64,000 nt of DNA. It comes from Mustela lutreola. Its lineage: Eukaryota > Chordata > Mammalia > Carnivora > Mustelidae. This document shows, piece by piece, positions 1-19,599 of this stretch; within the stretch, counting starts at the first letter, position 1, and each line of letters begins with the position of its first letter. A model generated the notes under the pieces. That model searched no databases and was not told the origin of the DNA. It saw nothing but the letters and a program-made list of their open reading frames with translations. Location of the stretch: positions 109,222,546-109,286,545 of the forward strand of contig NC_081293.1 in assembly GCF_030435805.1 (NCBI RefSeq), read 5' to 3'. The translations under genes were made by a program, and so were the position numbers.

Positions 1-59
1 GCCTCACAGATTCTTGAACTTTGGGGCAGTCACAGGATGTCCGTACACATGCCCCCCCC

Positions 60-905
60 CCCCAATTGATAAAGAAGAGCGATGCTTTAATACGGTAAAG
101 GCCTAACTGCTCCAACATGGCATTGAGAAAACTGGATAGCTCTATGCAAACAAAAGAAGTTAAACCTTACGTAAAGCCATATATAAAAACTAATCGTATG
201 TGAATCAAAGACCTAAATCTAAGAGCCACGACTGTAAAACTCTGAGAAGAAGCCATGGCCGGCAAACTTCATGATACTAGATTTGGCAGTGAGTTTTTGG
301 ATATGACCTCTAAGGGACAGGAGACCAAAAGAAGAACAGGTTATGATGGGACTTTAATACAATGAAAACAGTGTGCGTCACAAGACAGTGTCGACAGAGG
401 AAAACCTGTGGAATGGCAGATGATATCTGCAAATTACATCCCTGATAAGGCATTAATAACCGGGACACATAAAGCACTCCTGAAATTAAAAAACAAAAAC
501 ATAACCCACTGAAAACATGGACACAGAACTCGGGAATTTCAAAGATACACAGGTGGCTAACAAGCCCATGAAAAGGCGTCCAACATCACTCATTATCAAG
601 GACATGCAAATAAAACCCAACTGCGGCGGCACCGCACACCCCAGGAGGCAGGCTACGAGCAGAGCGCCAGAGAAGACCATGTGTTGGCCGCGATGTGTAG
701 AACCTGAAGGACTGCACTGCGGCTGGGAACGTGAAAGGGCACAGCTGCTGGGGTGAGTGGGCGGCCCCTCCGGAACCTGACCCGGAGGGACGGTGGACTT
801 GCTCCAATTCCACCTGCAGGTATGTACTCAAAACCTGAAACCAAAACCTTGACGCATTGGGCTCACCCACATCCAAAGCAGCGAGTTTCATGAGCCCCAA
901 GAAGG
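60..905 (+). mobile_element. LINE-1 relic (ORF2 3' part)
   Basis: The stretch follows the late ORF2 region of mammalian L1 in order: 'gagaaaactggatagct', 'gacctaaatctaagagcc', 'tctgcaaattacatccctga', 'aacatcactcattatcaagg' and 'acatgcaaataaaaccc', then a decayed 'ctccaattccacctgcaggta' segment. It is strongly diverged and has no long open frame, so it is an old inactive copy. The left boundary is uncertain because the first 60 bases include a poly-C run and match poorly. Confidence 0.8.
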
Positions 906-914
906 AAACCAGCT

Positions 915-1072
915 AGGGCGCCTGGGGGCTCAGGTCATGACCGCAGGGTCCTGGGATGGAGCCCCACAGGGGGCTCCCTGGTCATCGGAGGGCCACCTTC
1001 TCCCTCTGCCCCTCCCCCGCTTGTGCTCCCTCCCGCCTTGTCTCTGTCATAAATATGTAAAGGCAAGTATGC
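915..1072 (+). mobile_element. Carnivore tRNA-derived SINE (SINEC type)
   Basis: It starts 'agggcgcctgggggctcagg', runs through 'gcagggtcctgggatggagc' and a pyrimidine-rich body, and ends in an A/T-rich tail. It is flanked by the 9-bp direct repeat aaaccagct (906-914 and 1073-1081), a clear target-site duplication. It lies between the L1 relic and the POLD2 CpG island. Confidence 0.9.
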
Positions 1073-1079
1073 AAACCAG

Positions 1080-2960
1080 CTGAGTGTCCTGTCGGGCGGG
1101 CGGACAGACGAACAACTGCGCTCTGCGTGTACGAGGCGGCGCTGCTGGTCCCTGAAACTCCGCAAGTTCCGACTCGCGGTCCAGCATGGACGTACCTGGG
1201 AGATCGTGACATAAACCAAACGAGAGAAGATGGACCCCGCATGGTTCCCGTCCGCGGGCACGTAAGCTGAGGCCCGGGGGCAGATGGAGGCCTGGGGACA
1301 GACGGACGGACGGCGGCTGCTCAGGGGAGCAGGTGCGGCGCTCCGGGGCGCCGCGGTGAGGCCGGACGGTGCGGACGACCGCGCCGCTCCGGGAAGGCGC
1401 TCGGAAGCCTCTGGGCCTTGCACCCCCCGGGGGCTCCGGGGTCCGTCCTGCGTCGTGCAGACGCCCCGGCGCGAAGACGGCCCGTCCGGCTCGGCTCAGC
1501 AAGGAAACGCACCGACTTCCCGCAGCGCGCCGCGAAGCCTGCCGGGAGCCCTGCGCCCGCGCGTCCCCCGCACATCCGGACCGACCCCGTCTCACGCGGC
1601 GACCGCGGCTCGGGTTCGGGTTCGTCCCGCTGTGCCCTGCGCACTCAGCCCTCGCAGGCGGCACCGCGACGCGGTGGCGCTGTGGCCGCAGGACCCCGAG
1701 GCGGGCGCAGGGCTGCAGGCCGACCCCCCACGGGTGCAACCGCGCGGACGCCCCACACGCCCGCGACCGTCCGGGGCGCCACGGGCTGGAGGGTGAGGGA
1801 GACCCCGGTGCGCGCGCCAGGCCACAGCCCGTCGGCGGTCGCATCACTAACCCCAGTCCGAAGCGTTCCTGGGCGGTTCAGGACCCCAGTCCCGGGCCCT
1901 GCCCTCCGCGGGCTGACCTCAGGCACGCTCCTCGGGACACGCAAGCGCTCGAGCCCCACGCCACCCCCAGGTCCCGCGTAGCCCGGGAAACCCGGAACGC
2001 GGCCACAAACGGGGCGCTCGCGGACTGGCTGGAGGCGGAGGTGGGCGGGGCGGCGCGCGGAGGAGGCGGGAGGCAGGGCGAGGAGGTGGGCGGGGCGGCG
2101 CGCGGGGGTGGTGGGAGGCAGTGCGAGGTGGTGGGCGGAGCGGCGCACGCAGTTTGGCGGGAACCCGGCGAGGAGGTGGGCGGGGAGGCGTGCCGGATTG
2201 GCGGGAGGCTGTGTCGGTGGGCGGGCCCCGCCGTGATGACGGAACAGGAAGCTCGGCGACTGGTAGAAAGCGTTGGTGGGCGGGCACTAGTGAGAGGCGG
2301 TGCTCGGAGGTGGGCGTGGCGGCGAGCGCGGACTGGCGGGAGGTGGCGGGAGGCCCGCGGCCGACGATTAGGTAACTGAGGTCCTGCGACCCCGGGCCCG
2401 CGTGGCGGCGGCGGAGGCGGCGGGGCCGGGGTTCCGGTGTCCGCGCGCGGCCCTGTAGGGTCCCTGCTGCACGCGCAGAGCCGAAGCCAGAGCGCGGCCC
2501 GAGGCCGGCGGGGCTCCTTCCGGGGCTGCGGCCCGGCTGCGCGCGTTCGGGCCGGAAGTTAGTGCGGGCAGCGCGGCTGCCAGGAGCGGGGCAGCCGAGC
2601 GGGGTCCGAACCGGGGTCAGAGCCGGGCCGCCGCGCTGGAACGGTACGCAGAGGAGGAGCGACCGTGAGGCGTGCGCTGCCCACGGCCCGGGAGCTCGTG
2701 CCCCAGGCATGGGGCGGACCGCGGACCTGCCGCGGCCGGAAGGAGGACGCGCGAGCGCCCGGGGAGGGGGACAGTGAGACGGGAGCCGAGACGGCGGGGA
2801 CGGGGGCCCGCGAGACCGCCACGTGCTGGCAGAGGCGGGGGCAGCGGAGTTGTAGGGACTCGGGGTCTCGGTCACTGAAACGGGCCGGTCGAGCAGAGGG
2901 TGGCAGGCGTAGGTTTGTTTCCAACAGGCGTGTCTCCTGGGGGCGCAGGTAAAGGGAGGC
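1080..2960. promoter_or_regulatory. CpG island / POLD2 promoter region
   Basis: About 1.9 kb of dense CpG with many GC boxes lies directly upstream of the first coding exon of POLD2. Long open frames on both strands here are a by-product of GC content: they match no protein I know. A non-coding first exon of POLD2 should lie inside the island, since the coding exon at 3307 seems to be preceded by an acceptor (ctgtgtcttcacag ending at 3253). Several donor-like sites exist (near 2371, 2643 and 2947) and I cannot choose between them. Confidence 0.75.
2037..2340 (+). repeat. GC-box minisatellite, about 45-bp unit
   Basis: The core gtgggcgggg recurs at 2041, 2086, 2131 (variant gtgggcggag) and 2176, an exact 45-base spacing. 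Degenerate copies follow at 2217, 2276 and 2310 with broken spacing. Each unit carries a GC-box-like core, so the repeat adds candidate Sp/KLF sites to the POLD2 promoter. Confidence 0.8.
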
Positions 2961-3306
2961 TGGCCTCGTGCCCGACATGGGGCAGGGGCCGGGGGTCGTC
3001 TAGGTAGAGCGTGAGGCAGGCAGCGCCTTGCTGGTTTGGAGTCAGGACAGCCCCAGGTGGGACAAGCCTTCGGAGCCTTGCCGTCTCCGGTTTCAGATGA
3101 GTGTGACAAGGTGACCGGCTGGCATCCAGCCTGGGCTGTTCTGAGCCACGTCTGGGCTGGCGTCCTCCTTCCATGCCCGCAGGTGCAGGGGAGACATGGT
3201 GGGAGAGCCATGGGGTGGGCAGGGGCTGCAGGGCTACATCTGTGTCTTCACAGTGACTGCTGCTGCCTGGGCCCAAGCACAGGGTTCTGAATGCGTCTGG
3301 CACACC

Positions 3307-6300
3307 ATGTTCTCGGAGCAGGCTGCCCAGAGGGCCCACACTCTCCTCTCCCCACCGTCCGCCAACAATGCCACCTTTGCCCGTGTGCCTGTGTCCTCGT
3401 ACACCAACTCCTCCCAGCCCTTCAGGCTCGGGGAGCGCAGCTTTAGCCGGCAGTATGCCCACATTTATGCCACCCGCCTCCTCCAAATGAGGCCCTTCCT
3501 GGTGAGCCGTGCCAAGCAGCGTTGGGGTAAGTGATGCCTTCGGGCAAGTGCTTCCTGCCTGCCAGCCCAGAAGGGTCCGGGTGTTGGGGGGTGTTCTAGA
3601 GATGAGCGACCAGATACAGCTGGGACCTTCTTTAGTTTACCCCCCTTCCCGCTTGTCTTGGGAAAGCAAACCCGTTGGTGCCTCTGCTGCTTCTTCAGGT
3701 AGTTACAAGGATTAAATTAAGGAACCGGTGGCTTTAAAGGGAGGTTTAGTTCAGAAACTGGGATGAGGTGGGCTTTGTTCTCCTGGGAATAGTGGTCATC
3801 TTACTGGTGTAGGGATGTTCCCTGTCGGGAGAGCAGGATACGTGCTTGTTTGCCTGCATGTGGCCACCCTGTGTCTCAGTGCGGCAGCCAGGTACCTGGC
3901 ACTGGGAGCCCAGGTCCGTGAAGACACGCCTCCCGCCTCGGGGGCTCCCTGTCCGCTGCTTCTCTGGGCCCTCCAGCCTGGTTGGGTCCCGTGGACTCTT
4001 CTGTCAGCACACATCTTCTTCCTTCTCTACTTCTTCCGTGACCTGTCCTGCAATTACGTTATTGGTCGTGCAGACAGGACCTGCAGTTTCAGCTTCTGGC
4101 CGATGCCCTGTTCTCGGTCTTACTGTGTGTCAGAGCAGCTTTCCGGGCTGTTTTCAGTTCATCTGAAATGTTTACAGGTGGGACCGGTCTTCTCCATCCA
4201 TGTGTGTTGGCCCCAGCCCTGGCCTTGGTGCTCCAGCTTGGGTCTCGGCTGTGGGGAGCCGTGGCACTCAGGCCCGTCCCACAGAGCCGGGGGGAATCGA
4301 CTCTGGTGTCATTCCAGGCAACAAGAACTAGACCGTCACATGTGTTAGGGACATCTTGTATTGTCTACACCACAGGCACAAGTGCAATGGGCATGTCCTC
4401 CGCCACAGAATGAGGTCTTCCTGTAGCTCCTGGTGGCCTTTCCTTGCTTTCCTTGAAGCCCTTGGGGACACCCTCCTCAAGCCCCGTGTCCCTGCCACCT
4501 TTTAGGTACCAGCAGCACCCGGTCTGATGTGGCCTTGCCTTGCAGTCACCGCTGCTGTGGCTCCCATGGCTCCTTGGCACTTGTCACAGGGGCTAACCCC
4601 TTGTTGACTGCTGTTGTTTCTCTCCCTCTGGGTTGTACCCTTGGTGAGGATGAGATGGGCCGTGCTGTTCATTCCCGGTGCTGGTGCCTGGCCTGATGCC
4701 CGCATGCCATCCAACTGCACACATGTCCTGCCCTCGACGCAGGGATGTGTGGTTCTGCCTGGTGCTTAGGTGTGCACAGTGGATTCCAGCTGTGCAACCT
4801 TGAACTGTCACTTAACCTCTCTGTGCCTCTGCTGCCTTAAGCGTGTGATGGGGCAGTAGCGTCTACCCTGCGTGTTGGCAGGCACGGATGAGTTTCAAGG
4901 ACAGTGCTCGGTGTGAAGCGAGGGCTTGGCAGTCGGGCTCCGGAGTTTGTTGTCTCCGTGGGTCTCTGGCATTTCTCTTTCAGCTGCTGGCGCTTTCCTT
5001 ACCTTGTTTTGAACTACTAGCCTTCTCCCAGGGCGCAGCTCTGTGGAATGTTCTTGGTTATTCTGAGGCAGAAGGGGCAGCTGGGCTCCAGAAAGGGCTG
5101 GTCCTGGGGTCACATGATCCCTTTGGCTCCTGGCAGCATTTTTCCCAGGCTCCGCGTCTTTCCTGACAAACCCACAGGCCTTCTGGGACTTGTGCTCCTT
5201 CCTCTTGCCTGCCTGGGTGAGCCCTACACACCGAGCCTCTGTAGTTTTTAGGGCAGGGTGCTTCTTTCTGAGAGTGAGTGTTATGATTTTGGTGTAAGTG
5301 ACGTAATGCTCCGTGTCAGTTTCCTGGTTGCTCGTGCTGTCACGGACGGCATGGTCACAAACCCAGCAGCTTAACACACCAGACCCGTATTCCCTGTTCA
5401 TCCTGGAGACCAGGAGTCTGAATGCAGGTGCTGGCCGGCCAGGAGCACCTCCTCTTTGGCTCTCCCTGTTTCTGGCAGCAGCTGTGCTCCTGTCTCTGAG
5501 TGTCTGTCTTTCTTATGAGGACGTGGGACGTGGGAGCCCCGCCACATCTTTCTGTCTTCCTGGGGCCGAGGCTGCTCGTGTCAGAGGGTCTCTGTACTTG
5601 GTGGTCTCCTTCCCTGCAGAGGCCGGCCTGTGGGCTGCTGCGTGGTGGGCGGGGAGGCCACTGGGTCCCTGAGCCCGTGCCGTCGTGCCCAGGTGGTGGA
5701 GTCCAGGTAAAGAAGCTGTGTGAGCTGCAGCAGGGGGAGAAGTGCTGTGTGGTGGGGACCCTCTTCAAGGCCATGCCGCTCCAGCCTTCTATCCTCCGCG
5801 AGATCAGTGAAGAGGTGAGGTTGGCCGCTGCTACGGGAGCACCGTCGGGACCACCAGCCGTGGACCCAGGGAATCAGGGCTGGGCCTCTGTCCCAGGGTG
5901 GGGGGTGGGGGGCGTCCGGAATCTCACTGATGGGGCCTGGGAGCCTTAAGACCAGGCCTCTGGCCCCACAACTCCCTCCCATCTCTGCTGTCCAGCACAA
6001 CCTGCTCCCCCAGCCTCCTCGGAGCAAGTATATCCACCCTGACGACGAGCTGGTCTTGGAAGATGAGTTGCAGCGCATCAGACTGGAAGGCGACGTCGAC
6101 GCATCAAGGCTGGTCACAGGTGGGGGCGGGGGGGTGGCCCACACCTGTCGCTGCAGGTGCAGCCCTTCCTCCCCAGAGTGGAGGCCCAGGGAGGGGGTCA
6201 GTGGTTCCTGCCTACATCCAGAGGTGGTGACCCCAGGATTCGGTCCTGAGTCCTCAGTGAGAATGTTCTGGTGTGGCAGAAAGGAACTAATTGGTTTTGC

Positions 6301-8875
6301 CGCAGGGGTGCCTAAAGGTGGTAACCTCTCAGGCTTCTGTCCTGGAGCCTGACACTGCTGCTCCCCAGGGACAGTGCTGGCCGTGCTCGGCTCCGCGAGA
6401 GACAGTGGCAAGTTCGTCGTAGAGGACCACTGCTTTGCAGAGCTCGCCCCTCAGAAGCCCGCACCCCCCCTTGACACAGACAGGTGAGGAGCAGGCACTC
6501 AGGGGTCTGGTGGTGGTCTGGGGCGGGTCACGGTTGCCAGGCTTCATGTCCTCTACTCACCCATGACGGTGGCAGAGCTCTGCCTGTGGCCAGGCTGGGG
6601 GCAGCAGTGGAACTCCCGCTCTCTGGGTGCACAGGAGGACCCTGACTTCCCCTGCAGGTTTGTGCTGCTGGTGTCTGGTCTGGGCCTGGGTGGAGGCGGG
6701 GGTGAGAGCCTCCTGGGCACCCAGCTGCTGGTGGACGTGGTGACAGGGCAGCTGGGGGACGAGGGGGAGCAATGCAGCGCCGCCCACGTGTCCCGGGTCA
6801 TCCTCGCTGGGAACCTGCTGAGCCACAACACCCAGAGCAGAGATTCCATCAACAAGGTACTGTCCCCGCCCGCCCGCCTACGCACACTTGAGCCCCTCCT
6901 TCCCCAGGGAGAGTCGGGGTGCGGGGTTTCACACATCTGGTGGCCAGTGCCCCACAGTGATGCTGCAGTCTCTGCTCCGGCCCTGCTTTATGAGGGCAGG
7001 GGACCCCGTGGCACAGAACCCCTACCATCCCCGAGCAGTGGGCCTCTGCTCCACTCTCCACTGTCCAGCTGGGGCTCTTAGTGTCCCTTCGACCTGAGCC
7101 TGCCTTGGGGCCTGACAGCCTGCGGACTTCTATCCCCAGGCCAAGTACTTAACCAAGAAGACCCAGGCAGCCAGCGTGGAGGCGGTCAGAATGCTGGACG
7201 AGATCCTGCTGCAGCTGAGTGTGAGTGAACTGGGGGCTGCCGGGGACGGGACTGGGGTCTGCGTAGCAGGCGCCGGCAGGTGGGCCGAGGCAGAGGGGGG
7301 GGGGCTTTGGAGTGCACTGGGCCCTGCAAGCTCCCCTGCCCCTGTGCCCTCCAGGCGTCGGTGCCCGTGGATGTGATGCCAGGTGAATTTGACCCAACCA
7401 ACTACACGCTGCCCCAGCAACCCCTGCACCCCTGCATGTTCCCGCTGGCCACCGCCTACTCTACGCTCCAGCTGGTCACTAATCCCTACCAAGCCACCAT
7501 TGATGGAGTCAGGTAGCTGTAGCCACACCCCCATATGACACCTGGCCTCAGGCCTCAGTGGCACCAGGATGGGAGGGTTGGGTCCAGGGCTGCAGAGGGC
7601 CTACCAGATCTGGGCTCTTTCTTAGAGTCGGCTTGGGATACCCACCGTGAGAGTGCCAGGTGAGCTCGGGGCCAGCTCCTTTGGGAGCACAGGCAGTGGC
7701 CCCATGCGGGGATCAGCTGAGCCTTGCCTTGCAGATTCCTGGGGACATCAGGACAAAATGTGAGTGATATTTTCCGGTACAGCAGCATGGAGGATCACTT
7801 AGAGATCCTGGAGTGGACCCTGCGTGTCCGTCACATCAGCCCCACAGCCCCAGACACACTAGGTAATGGGACTCAGCCACATGGGGTGGGGCCAGAGGGC
7901 CAAGGGAGTCCTGTTCAGGGGCCTTGATGTCCAGAGGGTTCGCAGCCTGGAAAAGCTTCACGCTAGTTCTGGAACCTCCCCTGGAATCTTCGGGCTTCCA
8001 CCGTCAAGGCGCTGTGTAGGGCCAAAGACCCTGGAGAGCATATTGGGAGCTCTGGGTAGAGCCTGGCGCCCTACCACAGTGGCCACCCAGCAGGGCATGC
8101 TGACCTGACCCCAGGGCCATGGGGCTGTGGCACAATGGGCGGGGCTGCTACCAGCACAGCCCGAGTGAGTATGAGGGGGCGGCGCCCCAGCTGCCCTGAC
8201 TGGGCACCGTGTAGAGCTAAGAAGCTCCAGTTGCTGTGGGCTTCCTCCAGGATGCTACCCCTTCTACAAGACTGACCCATTCATCTTCCCGGAGTGCCCT
8301 CACGTCTACTTCTGCGGGAACACCCCTGAGTTTGGCTCTAAAATCTTCCGAGGTGAGTCCTACCTTCTGGGGGCTCTGGGCCTGGGGTGTCACGAGGGAC
8401 CGTGTCCTGGGGACAGGGCTCAAAGAGGACACCTCCCTGGAGTCCCCGGGTCCTGTGGGTAGCTGACTGAGCATGTCCGAGCAGGGGCTGATCGGTCTGC
8501 ACCTGTGCAGCAGGCTCCCTGCCCACCTCTGGTCAGCAGGGCTTCAGACTTTGACCTTCATGCTGCTCTTGGCCCTTTGTCTGGTCCAAAGGGGCTTCTG
8601 TGGCCAGCACCCCGACAAGGCTCATGGGGAATTCCTGTTTGCTTCTGGTGACTTCTGTTGGCGCCAGGGCCCACCCAGAACCTAAGTGGTAGTGCCCGTG
8701 TGTCTTCTTTACAGGACCAGAGGACCAGAGGGTGCTGTTGGTGGCCGTCCCCGACTTCAGCACCACACAGACTGCCTGCCTTGTGAATCTGCGTAGCCTG
8801 GCCTGCCAGCCCATCAGCTTCTCAGGCTTTGGGGCAGAGGATGAGGATCTGGGGGTCTTGGGTCTGGGCCCCTGA
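3307..8875 (+). CDS. POLD2: DNA polymerase delta subunit 2 (p50)
   Basis: POLD2 is the B-subunit of DNA polymerase delta. It bridges catalytic POLD1 and POLD3 and is also shared with polymerase zeta; it acts in the nucleus in replication and repair. Ten coding exons join in phase: 3307-3526, 5693-5814, 5996-6119, 6369-6483, 6658-6856, 7140-7220, 7355-7512, 7735-7862, 8251-8352, 8715-8875. They give 1410 nt, 469 aa, the length I recall for human p50. The start is the [20 protein letters not shown] start; the frame is open upstream but does not resemble the protein there. Visible landmarks are [18 protein letters not shown] (OB-fold region), [14 protein letters not shown] opening the phosphodiesterase-like domain, and the end [16 protein letters not shown]. 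That domain is catalytically dead in eukaryotic B-subunits (family knowledge). All introns are GT-AG and no lesion is seen. Transcription converges on AEBP1. Confidence 0.97.
4785..4905 (+). repeat. MIR SINE relic in POLD2 intron
   Basis: The segment 'ttgaactgtcacttaacctc' with 'tctgtgcctctgctgcctta' is the recognisable core of the ancient MIR family, present as a decayed fragment. It lies in the intron between the first two coding exons of POLD2. Confidence 0.6.
5312..5560 (-). mobile_element. ERVL-MaLR LTR fossil in POLD2 intron
   Basis: On the + strand it reads 'tttcctggttgctcgtgctg', 'cacaaacccagcagctta' and 'gagaccaggagtctgaatg', the reverse complement of the 3' end of a MaLR (MLT1/MST-type) LTR. 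It is an old, broken solo fragment. Ends and subfamily are approximate. Confidence 0.5.
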
Positions 8876-8947
8876 CTCAGAGACCCCAGCTATCTGTTCC
8901 ATGTGACACTGACCCAGCAGTGGCATTTGTTTCTTAAGAAAAGCCTG

Positions 8948-9121
8948 GGGCGCTTGGCCCGTGGAACAACCAAGTCTTAATTTTGACTCAGGTCTGATCT
9001 CAGGGCGTGAGATGGAGCCCCATGTTGGGATTGGCGCTGGCGGTGGAGTCGGCTTGTGAGTCTCTCCGCCCCTCCCCCTGCGCGCACTCTCTTTCTCTAA
9101 AATGAATAAAGTCTTTAAAAC
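8948..9121 (+). mobile_element. Carnivore SINE in the POLD2 3' UTR
   Basis: It begins 'gggcgcttggcccgtgg' and passes through 'ggtctgatctcagggcgtga' and 'gagatggagccccatgttgg' to a tail with 'aatgaataaagtctttaaaa'. Flanking copies of aaagcctg (8940-8947 and 9122-9129) are its target-site duplication. It inserted about 70 bp after the POLD2 stop codon. Confidence 0.9.
9105..9110 (+). terminator. POLD2: POLD2 polyadenylation signal AATAAA (inside SINE)
   Basis: This is the only AATAAA on the + strand between the POLD2 stop (8875) and the AEBP1 3' end, and it lies within the SINE tail. Cleavage would be expected near 9125-9135. That it is the used site is an inference. Confidence 0.6.
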
Positions 9122-9243
9122 AAAGCCTGACCAGTGTGCTGGTGTTGAGCCCCAGGCAGAGATGAGGCCGACCCAGGGCCCTGGCGGGGCATGCCGCTCT
9201 CCCTCCCCCAGTGCTCTGCAACAGGTGTCTGCGGTGAGCTTGC

Positions 9244-9249
9244 TTTATT
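9244..9249 (-). terminator. AEBP1: AEBP1 polyadenylation signal AATAAA
   Basis: The + strand reads tttatt here, so the AEBP1 strand reads AATAAA about 150 bases after its stop codon (9401-9399). Cleavage would fall near 9220-9230, giving a 3' UTR of about 170 nt and leaving roughly 100 bp to the expected end of POLD2. Confidence 0.8.
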
Positions 9250-9398
9250 GGTGAAGTTGTCGGGGCAGATGGCTGAGCAGTCCGTGCGCACGGGGCCCTG
9301 CAGCGCCCTGACCATCCAAAGCAGCCTGGCTCCTCGATGTTGCCCTGTGCGCGTCCCCTCCCGGCCCGGTGACCTCGAGGCAGGGGGCTTCCCTGTGC

Positions 9399-18770
<9,372 letters not shown>

Positions 18771-19599
18771 GGCCGGGGCTCGCGTGGGGGGGCGCCGGGG
18801 GTCCCGGGGTGGGGGGTGCAGAGGAGTCCCGCGTGGGCCGGAGCTCCGGGGTTGGCAGAGGGCTCCGGGAGGGAGCGGGCGGGAAGATCCGGGGTGGGGC
18901 GAGAAGGCTCCGGGCCGGGCAGGGGCTCGGGGAGAGTGGGGGCTCAGGGGTGGCCGGGGACCTCTGCGGCGCTGGTGGCGGCTGGGAGCTCCGGCCCCGC
19001 GTGGCGCGCTCCCGCGCGGACCGCCTCTCCAAAGCTCCAGTGGCGGCCGGGGCGGGGGCGCTGGGGCTTCCGGAGCCGGCTTCCCCCACCCCTGGGGAAG
19101 GAGGAGGAGGAGGAGGAGTCGGGCGTGGACAGAGGGGCTGCGGGGGCGGGGGGTGGCGGGCGGCGGTCTGTCCTGGCGCGGTGCGCGCTTGGCACTTTCC
19201 GAAGCGGTGGCGTCCCCGGCCTGAGGCTGGCGCCTAGGACAGAGGACCTGGGGTGCGGGGGGTGTGCGGAGGGAGGAGCTGAGGGGACGCGGGTCTTGAG
19301 GGCGCAGGTCCTAGGGGTCCACGCCGCCTGCCCCGCACGCTGGGTCTGCAGCAGCTCACTCGAGTGGGACCGAGAGGCGGGATGCAGGGAGACCAATGGA
19401 GGGGGTCGGGAGCCGGGACGGCAGAGTCCAGCCGCGGCTTCTGGCCTCCGAGATCCTCCCCATCTCAGGGCTCCGGACCGGGACCCGCTGTGAGGGCTCC
19501 CGGCCAACCCATCCTTCCCTCTCTCCGGAGGCTGGGGCTGGCAACCCTGTGAACGGTCACCAGCTTTCCTTCAGACGCCCAACTAATTTCCCGGGCCGT

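Noticed and set aside
1284-3211. Very long overlapping open frames on both strands (up to about 430 codons)
   Set aside because: They lie in a CpG island, where stop codons are rare. The translations are low-complexity Arg/Pro/Ala/Gly, overlap each other on both strands and match no protein family.
3196-3306. An upstream in-frame ATG that would extend POLD2 by 37 residues
   Set aside because: The extension crosses a likely splice acceptor (ending 3253) and does not resemble the protein; MFSEQ at 3307 is the conserved start.
9064-9121. A possible separate exon or small RNA at the end of POLD2
   Set aside because: The sequence is the CT-rich body and tail of a SINE bounded by a target-site duplication.
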